NCBI GenBank assembly: GCA_030531385.1
Contig: JAUNNP010000017.1
Span: 1-34,123 of the forward strand
Direction of reading: 5' to 3'
DNA length: 34,123 nt
Origin: Eubacteriales bacterium
GTDB taxonomy: Bacteria > Bacillota > Clostridia > Lachnospirales > Lachnospiraceae
A model generated the notes under the pieces. That model was not told where the DNA came from and made no database searches. It worked only from the letters and a program-made list of their open reading frames with translations. Positions 27,462 through 34,123 of this stretch are shown piece after piece. The stretch's first letter is position 1, and every line of letters begins with the position of its first letter. The position numbers and the translations under genes are program-made.

Positions 27462-27896
27462 ATGAAAGCTGTAGTAACAAGAGTTTCAGAAGCGTCGGTA
27501 ACTATAGACGGAAAAGTTAAGGGAAAAATAGGAAAAGGATATCTGGTCCTGCTCGGAGTTGGTCCCGAGGATACCGAGGCAGAAGCTGTAAAGCTGGCAA
27601 ATAAGGTATGCACACTCCGCGTTTTTGAAGACGAAAATGGAAAAATGAATCTGGATCTTGCAGCTGTGGGCGGTGAACTCCTTATCATTTCACAGTTCAC
27701 GCTTTATGCTGACTTAAGCAGCAGGCGCCCCGGATTTTCACATGCGGCAAAGCCGGATATCGCTGTCCCGCTCTACGAAAAGTTCAAGAGCGAGTGTGCT
27801 GCCAAGGGCTATCATGTGGAATGCGGAGAGTTTGGCGCAGATATGAAGGTCGCATCGGTAAATGACGGCCCCGTAACGCTGCTCTATGATATCTGA
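27462..27896 (+). CDS. dtd: D-aminoacyl-tRNA deacylase
   Basis: A 144-residue enzyme that removes D-amino acids wrongly attached to tRNA. It begins MKAVVTRVSEASVTIDGKV, a family-typical start, and contains the active-site SQFTLYAD segment and the GADMKVASVNDGPVTLL C-terminal region. The ATG at 27462 follows AAAGGAAAG. An in-frame upstream extension from 27393 has no family similarity and is rejected. It converges with the hemolysin III gene with only four bases between stop codons and no terminator hairpin. It diverges from the sugar kinase over a 224-base gap with a weak TACAAT -10 element. Confidence 0.95.
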   Translation: MKAVVTRVSEASVTIDGKVKGKIGKGYLVLLGVGPEDTEAEAVKLANKVCTLRVFEDENGKMNLDLAAVGGELLIISQFTLYADLSSRRPGFSHAAKPDIAVPLYEKFKSECAAKGYHVECGEFGADMKVASVNDGPVTLLYDI

Positions 27897-27900
27897 TCCG

Positions 27901-28650
27901 TCACAATATCATCGATATACTGATAAACTGAAACACCGATCCAAGCAGGACCCAGACATGCCATATGCAGTGCATAACACAGTTTTTCTTACCAAGGGCA
28001 TAGAACAGAATGCCGACCGTGTAGCATATTCCTCCTGCTGCCAGCCAGATAATACCTGCCATCGGGAGGCTCATGATAAGCAGCCTCATCGCAAAAACCA
28101 CCATCCATCCCATAACTACATAACAGATCTGACTGAATATTTTTACCGGTCTTGAATTCATATCTCTTAAATTAAGTCCAATGCCGACCGCCGCCAGTAT
28201 CCACTCAAAGACAAGTATAAACTTACCTATCGGATAACCCCACAGGCAGACAGCGCAGAAAGGCGTATAGCAGCCGGCTATCAGCAGGAAGATAGTTGAG
28301 TGATCGAGTACCCTGAAAAACCTCTTCATCCTTCCTGCAGGCAGTATATGATAAACCCCGCTCATTGAGTAAAGCAGGATCATGGATATCGAATACACTG
28401 TCACTGAAACGATCTTTGCCGGTGTTGGAGCCATAAATACTCTTGAAAAGGCCCATCCGCTGAAAAATACGCTGAGTACGATTCCGGCAAAATGTGAGTA
28501 TGCATTAAATCTTTCGGCATAGACAGCCGCCCCGGAATACTGCTGCCTTACCAGCTCCGGGAGCCTGATAAAATGCAGCATCGTATCCTCCTTAAGTTTT
28601 TCCAGCTTATGATAATTGCTTTCTGTATACACATCAGCGACGCTGTTCAT
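27901..28650 (-). CDS. Hemolysin III / PAQR-family membrane protein
   Basis: A 249-residue integral membrane protein with seven predicted helices. PAQR landmarks are AYSHFAGIVLSVFF, the MSGVYHILPAG motif, FRVLDHSTIFLLIAGCYTPF and the final WHVWVLLGSVFQFISI, supplying the conserved metal-binding histidines. Bacterial members have been called hemolysin III, but their biochemical role is unclear. The start at 28650 has GGAGGG five bases upstream. An in-frame ATG at 28731 falls within the -35 element of its promoter and is rejected. Confidence 0.92.
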   Translation of the reverse strand: MNSVADVYTESNYHKLEKLKEDTMLHFIRLPELVRQQYSGAAVYAERFNAYSHFAGIVLSVFFSGWAFSRVFMAPTPAKIVSVTVYSISMILLYSMSGVYHILPAGRMKRFFRVLDHSTIFLLIAGCYTPFCAVCLWGYPIGKFILVFEWILAAVGIGLNLRDMNSRPVKIFSQICYVVMGWMVVFAMRLLIMSLPMAGIIWLAAGGICYTVGILFYALGKKNCVMHCIWHVWVLLGSVFQFISISMIL

Positions 28651-28702
28651 GCTTTCCCTCCGATCATTTTTGTTTTTATGTGATCTCATATTGACTGTCC
28701 TT

Positions 28703-28731
28703 ACTCTATGGGATTTTTGTAACTCTGTCAA
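28703..28731 (-). promoter_or_regulatory. Sigma-A promoter of the hemolysin III gene
   Basis: The minus strand carries a perfect TTGACA (28731-28726), a 17-base spacer and TAGAGT (28708-28703). Transcription starts near 28696, giving a leader of about 46 bases. Confidence 0.7.
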
Positions 28732-28796
28732 GAGTTTTTTGAAAACCTTTTAGAAAGTTTTTTAATTCTATCTTCGCATCTTTGAAATCCTGTGGA

Positions 28797-28825
28797 TTGA
28801 CATGGGGAGCTTATGCAATTATACT
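28797..28825 (+). promoter_or_regulatory. Sigma-A promoter of the DUF1836 gene
   Basis: TTGACA (28797-28802), an exact 17-base spacer and TATACT (28820-28825) make the best promoter match in the window. It stands back to back with the hemolysin III promoter and fixes the DUF1836 start at 28868. Confidence 0.8.
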
Positions 28826-28867
28826 TTATATAAAATATTGATCTGCCTGAGACATTTCGGGGTATAT

Positions 28868-29470
28868 ATGAAAAAAGAAAAAAATGACGCAATTAAACAG
28901 CCGCTGATCCCTGAGGATTTCAGCCTTCCGAGGTACAGGGATATCCCTGATGTGGGTCTTCTGCTCGAACAGACAGCCCGGCTGATCAATGGCTATATGG
29001 AGCCTCTTACATCCATCAGGATCACTAATTCCATGATCAGCAATTATGTAAAACAGGGGATCATCGGCAGACCGGTAAAAAAGCTCTACTATCGTAAACA
29101 GATAGCCGAGCTGATTTTTATATCACTCTCCAAGACGGTACTTTCACTTGATGACACAAGGGTCGTACTGTCCCTTCAGAGAGCATCCTATCCTGTTGAT
29201 ACCGCCTATAATTATTTCTGCAGAGTATTTGAAGATATACTGATAAAGAGCTATCTTCCCGATATTGAATTTTCAGCAGACGGAACTGACCTGACAAAAA
29301 CACCGGAAGGCAGGAGCACGTCGGCATTTTGTGATGCAGCCAAAAAGGCAGCGTCCGGTAAAAGCCGCGATGACAAGCTGATCAGTGATGCTTATCTTGT
29401 GGAACGGCTCGCCGTTTCTATTGCAGACTGCATTCATCTGCAGCTGCTTATAGCAGAGCGCCATGCATAG
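28868..29470 (+). CDS. DUF1836-family putative DNA-binding protein
   Basis: A 200-residue protein beginning MKKEKNDAIKQPLIPEDFSL. From about residue 50, LTSIRITNSMISNYVKQGII resembles a MerR-like winged helix start, followed by RKQIAELIFISLSKTVLSLDD. This is the DUF1836 pattern of Firmicutes proteins presumed to bind DNA. Targets are unknown. The real start is the ATG at 28868, as an upstream ATG at 28802 lies in the promoter -35 element. The methyltransferase gene follows after 24 bases in the same direction. Confidence 0.85.
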   Translation: MKKEKNDAIKQPLIPEDFSLPRYRDIPDVGLLLEQTARLINGYMEPLTSIRITNSMISNYVKQGIIGRPVKKLYYRKQIAELIFISLSKTVLSLDDTRVVLSLQRASYPVDTAYNYFCRVFEDILIKSYLPDIEFSADGTDLTKTPEGRSTSAFCDAAKKAASGKSRDDKLISDAYLVERLAVSIADCIHLQLLIAERHA

Positions 29471-29494
29471 GCAGCCTGCTGAATAAGGAGGACC

Positions 29495-30085
29495 ATGGAC
29501 CGATCTACTATAGATTATTATGAGAAAAATGCCGACACATATGCAGAAAAGACAAGATATGTCTACATGCACGACACACGTTCGGCCTTTTTAAACTGCA
29601 TTGATCCTGCCGGCCGCATTGCCGATATAGGCTGCGGGGGCGGGCGCGATATGAAAATATTCGAGGAGCTCGGCTATACAGCCGATGGCATCGATGCCTC
29701 TCCGGCTATGTGCAGAGCCGCATCAGAGTATACAGGGAATGTTGTAAAATGTGTGGACATCAAGGACTGGCAGTCTCAGTATAATTACAGCGGGATATGG
29801 GCTTCAGCCTCCCTGCTGCATTTAAAGGAAGATGAATTTTTTGCATTCTTCAGACGCGTAAAAAAGGCCCTGTCCTCCGACGGAGTTATATACTTTTCAA
29901 TGAAAGCCGATATCGTGGACGGCTATGATGAGAAGGGACGCTGGTATCTTGGCTTCGATGACAAACGCCTTCGCCGCATTCTCTCAGAAAATCCGGAATA
30001 TGAGCAGGTGAAGTACTGGATCACCGGCGACAATCTAAAGCGCGGTATCGAGTGGATAAACGTAATACTGCGCAAAGTCCGCTGA
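29495..30085 (+). CDS. Class I SAM-dependent methyltransferase (small-molecule type)
   Basis: A 196-residue methyltransferase. Motif I ADIGCGGGRDMKIFEELGY (about 43-61) binds SAM, GIDASPAMCRAA is motif II, and IWASASLLHLKEDEF is motif IV. It lacks any RNA-binding domain, and the substrate is not predictable. An AAGGAGG site precedes the ATG. It is probably co-transcribed with the DUF1836 gene, and a terminator hairpin follows. Confidence 0.88.
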   Translation: MDRSTIDYYEKNADTYAEKTRYVYMHDTRSAFLNCIDPAGRIADIGCGGGRDMKIFEELGYTADGIDASPAMCRAASEYTGNVVKCVDIKDWQSQYNYSGIWASASLLHLKEDEFFAFFRRVKKALSSDGVIYFSMKADIVDGYDEKGRWYLGFDDKRLRRILSENPEYEQVKYWITGDNLKRGIEWINVILRKVR

Positions 30086-30111
30086 CCGCTTTCAGACAGT
30101 TTTAAATACAG

Positions 30112-30157
30112 CAAAGGCACCGACAGCTCACAGTTTGGTGAGTCGCCGATGCCTTTG
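30112..30157. terminator. Bidirectional terminator between methyltransferase and DUF3048 genes
   Basis: A long hairpin with an outer CAAAGGCA/TGCCTTTG stem and inner CGAC/GTCG and CTCAC/GTGAG stems. It sits between convergent genes, seven bases from the DUF3048 stop codon. The T-run is short on the plus side. Confidence 0.7.
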
Positions 30158-30164
30158 ATTGCTC

Positions 30165-31349
30165 TTACAGATGGTACTCAGCCCCATCCGCCTTAAATGA
30201 ATCCTGTCCCGTACGCGCTATAAACACCATGGTTCGTCCGGTATTGAGCATGATCTCCTCGCCGTCATCATTGTAAAACCTTGTGGTCTCATAGTCCGCG
30301 GTCTTACCCCAGGTCACATGTATCATCTTTCCTCCGGTAGCGTAATAACCCTCATGTCCTTCATCAAGCACATGCATGTAAAGGTATCCTCCGCCTCTTG
30401 AACCCGAGGTACAGCTCTCGATCAGAACATTTTTAAATGAGAGCTGAGTGCCTGTAACAGCATCACACTGAGGTTTACCGTAAATGCTGCGATAATACAG
30501 CCCGTCCTCTTCATTATAAGCAAGCTGAGTCTTAGTTATCGGATAACAGCCCGTCATATCGAAATTGACAGCGGATACAGCATCACTCCGCTCCGAAAGC
30601 TCCACAGGCTCCGACTCCCTTGCAAACCTCCAGCGCTCCGTATCATAATATTCAGTTCTGTGTTCACGATCAAATCCCGCTTTTTCTATGGCGGCATCTA
30701 TATGATTTCCATCTGTAAAGGCCTTGTGCACGTTATTGGTACCTTTAGGCACCCTGTAGAAAGCACCATAGGATGGGCCCAGTACGCCATCGACACCATT
30801 TATATTATCAACATCCTTACGCGTAAGCATCTCCTTGACGAAGACCTCAGGACCTCCGAAATGAACTATGATAGCATCCCATTCCAGTGCCTCATAAATA
30901 AAGTAATCTCGGATACTTCTCAAATTTCCGATCCTTTCCAGGTCGTGCCAGTCGGTCATGATGGCCATCTGACGGCTTATTGAGCCCTCCTCCATGATCT
31001 CGTAGAAGACCTCCGCGCGGTCAAGTCCGTACTGCGGCTGTGCTGCCTTATCCGTAGGATACATAACGGCCAGCGGCCTCTCAGCTGCGCGCTCTGCTGT
31101 TACCCATTCATTAGTGATCGGGCTCCTCACCATACCCTCAGCGGGCGGGATATCCTCTTTCACAGCTTCCGTATCAGGTTCTGTTGCTTCTTCAGTCTCT
31201 GTCTCCTCTTCAGCTTCCGTCGTTTCCTCTATGGAGAACTCCTTCGCATCAGGCGTTGGTACCTGGGGACTGCTTCCGGCACATCCATACAGACTGCCAA
31301 TGCAGACCGCTGCCGCCAGTACAAAGCTGATTTTCCGTAAATCGATCAT
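30165..31349 (-). CDS. DUF3048-domain lipoprotein (YerB-like)
   Basis: A 394-residue exported lipoprotein. It begins MIDLRKISFVLAAAVCIGSL and has a lipobox LYGC with the modified cysteine at residue 23. An acidic Glu/Thr-rich linker (about 40-70) leads to a two-part DUF3048 domain with RPLAVMYPTDKAAQPQYGL, GNLRSIRDYFI and the C-terminal TRFYNDDGEEIMLNTGRT. The family includes Bacillus YerB and has no proven activity. The start is taken at 31349, where lipoprotein signal features begin, rather than 13 codons earlier. It is transcribed alone and ended by a hairpin. Confidence 0.9.
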   Translation of the reverse strand: MIDLRKISFVLAAAVCIGSLYGCAGSSPQVPTPDAKEFSIEETTEAEEETETEEATEPDTEAVKEDIPPAEGMVRSPITNEWVTAERAAERPLAVMYPTDKAAQPQYGLDRAEVFYEIMEEGSISRQMAIMTDWHDLERIGNLRSIRDYFIYEALEWDAIIVHFGGPEVFVKEMLTRKDVDNINGVDGVLGPSYGAFYRVPKGTNNVHKAFTDGNHIDAAIEKAGFDREHRTEYYDTERWRFARESEPVELSERSDAVSAVNFDMTGCYPITKTQLAYNEEDGLYYRSIYGKPQCDAVTGTQLSFKNVLIESCTSGSRGGGYLYMHVLDEGHEGYYATGGKMIHVTWGKTADYETTRFYNDDGEEIMLNTGRTMVFIARTGQDSFKADGAEYHL

Positions 31350-31492
31350 ATATACGCCCTTCCCTGTTCCATGTCTTTGATGAAGCAAATTTATATTTTT
31401 ATCTTAACACAAGTGAATCTTCAAAACTATTAATACTCAAATTTTCCTTTAAAACTATCAATAAAAATAAAAGGCTGCAGATATCAAAGCTA

Positions 31493-31501
31493 TGCTATAA
31501 T
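31493..31501 (+). promoter_or_regulatory. Extended -10 promoter of aroD
   Basis: TGCTATAAT at 31493-31501 is a perfect extended -10 element. No good -35 is seen. Transcription would start near 31508, about 62 bases before the aroD ATG. Confidence 0.55.
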
Positions 31502-31569
31502 AGCGACATATGTCAAAGGTGTGTCAGTTGAGACGGTACATTTCGGCACACTCAGCAAAGGAGATATAC

Positions 31570-32322
31570 ATGCCTTCAGTCAATATAAAAGGAGTGCTTA
31601 TCGGAGAGGGTCTTCCCAAGATATGCGTTCCGCTCACAGACACTAACACGGAAAGCTTAAGGAAGTCGCTTTCTGAAATGAAACAGCATGAATTCGATCT
31701 GATCGAATGGCGGGCCGACAAATTCGCCGGCCTGTTTAATAAGGAAGCTCTTATTGAGGCTTCCGAGCTCATACGTTCAGAGTTCCCGGATACACCACTT
31801 ATCTTCACCATACGGACTCGACTGGATATGGATAACTTCGAGATCTCAGACCTGTACTACAAGGATATTAATTTATTTGTTTCAGACTATGGACTGGCAG
31901 ATCTTATAGATATCGAGTACAGTCACGGAGACAGCTTTTTCAGGGATATCACAAATGATATCCACAAAAACGGAGTGAAGGTCATAGCATCAAAGCATGT
32001 CGCATCCTCTACCCCCGAAGTCCCTGAAATAGTTGACCTTCTCATCAAAATGCAGGATGCCGGTGCAGATATCGTAAAGTTTGCGTCAATGCCGTGTTCT
32101 GAACGTGATGTATTGAAGCTCATCGATGCCACTCTTACAATGAAGGAAAAGCACAATGATACACCCGTGATCACGATGTCAATGGGCAGGATGGGAGTGA
32201 TAAGCCGTATCTGCGGCAGCCTTACAGGATCCGCGCTCACCTTTGGAACCATAGGTGCAGCCTCAGCGCCCGGACAGTTTTCATCCGACGAATTAAAAAG
32301 GATGCTTGAAACCATTGGATAA
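31570..32322 (+). CDS. aroD: Type I 3-dehydroquinate dehydratase
   Basis: A 250-residue enzyme that dehydrates 3-dehydroquinate to 3-dehydroshikimate in aromatic amino acid synthesis. The Schiff-base lysine is K170 (ADIVKFA) and the catalytic histidine is H143 (ASKHVAS), the same numbers as in Escherichia coli AroD. Substrate-binding residues are in LIEWRADKF and IFTIRTR. The start at 31570 is fixed by an AAGGAGATATAC leader. A 20-codon upstream extension from 31510 has no family similarity. No other shikimate genes are nearby. An rsmJ-like gene follows within 11 bases and is probably translationally coupled. Confidence 0.96.
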   Translation: MPSVNIKGVLIGEGLPKICVPLTDTNTESLRKSLSEMKQHEFDLIEWRADKFAGLFNKEALIEASELIRSEFPDTPLIFTIRTRLDMDNFEISDLYYKDINLFVSDYGLADLIDIEYSHGDSFFRDITNDIHKNGVKVIASKHVASSTPEVPEIVDLLIKMQDAGADIVKFASMPCSERDVLKLIDATLTMKEKHNDTPVITMSMGRMGVISRICGSLTGSALTFGTIGAASAPGQFSSDELKRMLETIG

Positions 32323-32333
32323 CATTGCGATAT

Positions 32334-33113
32334 ATGGACCTCGAGAATACACCGGAAAAAAAACAGATATCCATACCAAAACATGCTGCCCTCGAGGCAG
32401 AAGCTGCAGGCCTCAAACTCCTAAGTGATGATCAGGGAGTTTTTCTTACCGATGGAACCATCATGCTTCGCGGAGGTTTTTCGCATATGCTGCCACGGCT
32501 TAAGAAAAATAATCTCCTGCAGGAGCTTATCGTAAAGGCCGCCAAAATAAAGAAGGCAGATCATACCCTGCGCGTTCTTGATGCCACAGCCGGTATGGGT
32601 GAGGATTCACTGCTGCTGGCCGCTGCCGGTTTTAAAGTTGATCTCTATGAGTACAATGCTGTGATCGCGGCACTTCTTCGCGATTCACTGCGGGCTGCTG
32701 CCGATGATCCTCTGCTTTCTTTTGCTGTATCAAATATGAAGCTTATCGAGGCGGACAGCATTGCCGCTATGAAAAACATTGCAGACAAAAGCCGGACGCC
32801 GGATCCGGATGATGCGGCTATCCCGGCGGTTTCGGATGGATCGGACGGTCCGTCGGTTCCCGATATTATTCTTCTTGATCCGATGTTTCCCGAAAGAGAA
32901 AAAAGCGCACTTATCAAAAAGAAATTCCAGCTGCTTCAGCAGCTGGAACGCCCATGTGCGGATGAAAGTGAACTGCTAGAGGCCGCAATTGCGGCTCATC
33001 CGCATAAAATCATTATTAAACGCCCTCTTAAAGGTCCTTATCTCGCCGGCAAAAGGCCGGATTATTCTCTTAAAGGCAAGGCAATACGGTATGACTGCAT
33101 AGTTCTCGCCTGA
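32334..33113 (+). CDS. rsmJ: RsmJ-like 16S rRNA guanine-N2 methyltransferase
   Basis: A protein of about 259 residues resembling RsmJ (YhiQ), which methylates G1516 of 16S rRNA in Escherichia coli. Matching parts are the SAM site LDATAGMGEDSLLLAAAGF, the active-site LLDPMFPEREKSALIKKKF, and the end IIIKRPLKGPYLAGKRPDYS. An Asp/Ser/Pro-rich insert of about 22 residues (about 150-172) lies before the DPMFP motif and looks like a loose loop. The start is ATG 32334 or TTG 32325. Neither has a ribosome binding site, consistent with coupling to aroD. Confidence 0.85.
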   Translation: MDLENTPEKKQISIPKHAALEAEAAGLKLLSDDQGVFLTDGTIMLRGGFSHMLPRLKKNNLLQELIVKAAKIKKADHTLRVLDATAGMGEDSLLLAAAGFKVDLYEYNAVIAALLRDSLRAAADDPLLSFAVSNMKLIEADSIAAMKNIADKSRTPDPDDAAIPAVSDGSDGPSVPDIILLDPMFPEREKSALIKKKFQLLQQLERPCADESELLEAAIAAHPHKIIIKRPLKGPYLAGKRPDYSLKGKAIRYDCIVLA

Positions 33114-33121
33114 ACTCTTTT

Positions 33122-34000
33122 CTATTTGATGTCAGACTTTAAATAGTCCTCGTAATAACCTTTAAGATCCCTGCATTCGGAAAGCAACGGTGCCTTATCC
33201 GGAAAATCCATCGCTATCCTTCGCACGCAGCGCATGCAGAACTGATATCTTGCCTCAGGAAGCTGTTCAAGCACCTGCTTAAAGCCCCATATATGCGTAG
33301 CAACATCCTGCCCCTCAGCATCCGCAAACGGAAGCTCGAGCAAAAACCTAAGGCTCTGTCCCTTTGAGGCAGCGCACATCGGAAGGACTCTCTGCTCAGC
33401 AAAGCACATCGCAGTTACAGGATTAAGTCCGTCGACTTCAACATTCTTAAAAAATTCTATCGCCGAATCAACATAATAATCCCTGAAATCACTGTTCTTA
33501 ATGTATAAAAATGCTGTATTAGCCGCTTTGAGCGTAAAATCCCATTCTGCAGGGAAGCTATAGCCCGGCTTCAGCTTAAATATAGATTTGTCAGGATATA
33601 CATTTTCCCTGAGATCCTCAGAATGAGCCGCGGCGATATCGCTGCCTGCAATATATTTATCTACATTTTTCCATATAACAAGATCTGTATCTATCATTGC
33701 GCATGGCACCGGCATTGACTTAAGCGCATAAAGCTTTCCCGCGGCCCAAAAAAGAAAAGGATCGATATTCCCTTCAAGTTCATCAAGGGTCACATCGATC
33801 TTATTCCAGAATTTATCAATGCCGAGCATTTTAAAGTTCTCGGCGCCCAAGGTATCCGTGATCATACGGACACGGCCGTTAAACTGCTGCCATTTAAGTG
33901 CTGACAAAACCGAAGTCAGCTGCTCATAATCGGGAAAGCGGATGACTCCATTATTTCTGCCGCGATTCGGCTCTGACCAGAATGAATGAAAAGCCTCCAT
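33122..34000 (-). CDS. DUF6734-like protein (putative glycosyltransferase fold)
   Basis: A 292-residue soluble protein starting MEAFHSFWSEPNRGRNNGV. Features shared with DUF6734 and GT-A-like proteins are VRMITDTLGAENFKMLG (44-60), the DxD-like AMIDTDLVIWKN (101-112, D104 and D106) and a Glu/Gln motif FAEQRVLPM (200-208). GT-A enzymes use DxD to hold the metal and nucleotide sugar. The activity here is inferred and untested. An AAGGAGAAAAC site precedes the ATG, and the stop codon of the upstream gene is only nine bases away, so the two form an operon. It converges with rsmJ, with eight bases between stops. Confidence 0.7.
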   Translation of the reverse strand: MEAFHSFWSEPNRGRNNGVIRFPDYEQLTSVLSALKWQQFNGRVRMITDTLGAENFKMLGIDKFWNKIDVTLDELEGNIDPFLFWAAGKLYALKSMPVPCAMIDTDLVIWKNVDKYIAGSDIAAAHSEDLRENVYPDKSIFKLKPGYSFPAEWDFTLKAANTAFLYIKNSDFRDYYVDSAIEFFKNVEVDGLNPVTAMCFAEQRVLPMCAASKGQSLRFLLELPFADAEGQDVATHIWGFKQVLEQLPEARYQFCMRCVRRIAMDFPDKAPLLSECRDLKGYYEDYLKSDIK

Positions 34001-34009
34001 GTTTTCTCC

Positions 34010-34123
34010 TTAAATCAGTCTCATGCCATATCCCAGCGCACATATGCCGGGCATTACTCCCGAACCTCTATCAGCGCTCCCCGGCATACCGCTAAATGAT
34101 CCGTTGTAGGACCCGCCTGCATA
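34010..34123 (-). CDS. C-terminal end of a glycine-rich protein (cut by window edge)
   Basis: A minus-strand frame is open from the right edge to the TAA at 34012-34010 and gives 37 residues ending ICALGYGMRLI, rich in Gly, Ser and Met. No family is recognisable from this tail. Its stop codon is nine bases from the DUF6734-like start, so the two genes are probably co-transcribed. That this frame is coding is inferred from the operon spacing. Confidence 0.5.
   Translation of the reverse strand, partial: YAGGSYNGSFSGMPGSADRGSGVMPGICALGYGMRLI

Noticed and set aside
28651..28731. Upstream start of the hemolysin III gene
   Set aside because: The ATG lies in the TTGACA element. The ATG at 28650 has a good GGAGGG site and the family-like start.
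28802..28867. Upstream start of the DUF1836 gene
   Set aside because: This ATG overlaps the -35 box, and the transcript begins near 28832.
31510..31569. 20-codon N-terminal extension of AroD
   Set aside because: The AAGGAGATATAC site and catalytic residue numbering (H143, K170) fix the start at 31570.

Overview
The window looks like a chromosomal segment of a low-to-middle GC Clostridia, most probably a Lachnospiraceae-type gut or rumen anaerobe. The clues are a complete V-type ATP synthase operon, families typical of that group (DUF5711, DUF1836, DUF3048, DUF6061, a cysteine-rich 4Fe-4S protein), strong AGGAGG ribosome binding sites, and the absence of respiratory genes. The family assignment rests on remembered protein families, not on a search. 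I saw no tRNA, rRNA, CRISPR array or intact insertion sequence. No stretch over 300 bases lacks a gene.

Left end (1-2115): accessory DNA. A gene cut by the window edge and an XRE regulator diverge over three 13-bp near-palindromic operators. The regulator runs into the truncated 3' end of a ktrB/trkH potassium-transporter gene, so the two are broken and fused antisense. A small DUF6061 gene follows, together with a 90-residue C-terminal tail added to RlmD. I read this as remains of a mobile element in the 3' end of rlmD.

2116-8339: an rRNA m5U methyltransferase (rlmD) and a sensor histidine kinase on the minus strand. A PDZ protein derived from an HtrA protease that has lost its catalytic triad diverges from them, followed by a second, TRAM-less m5U methyltransferase and a ferredoxin-like protein.

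8376-11140: a GC-rich island of two convergent genes, a fucosyltransferase-like glycosyltransferase and an HxxxDG acyltransferase. Between them lies a 70-base group II intron 3' remnant (domains V and VI). The acyltransferase reading frame ends inside it.

11359-22043: an orphan RsbW-like ATPase, then a complete minus-strand V-ATPase operon in the Enterococcus ntpFIKECGABD order, with a DUF5711 membrane protein overlapping the end of subunit D. The c-ring subunit keeps the sodium-ligand residues, suggesting a sodium-coupled enzyme.

22044-34123: gltX, a split chromate-transporter pair, a secreted cell-wall-binding repeat protein, a PfkB sugar kinase, dtd, a hemolysin III/PAQR protein, a DUF1836 regulator, a small methyltransferase, a DUF3048 lipoprotein, aroD with an rsmJ-like gene, a DUF6734-like protein, and the tail of a glycine-rich protein cut by the right edge.
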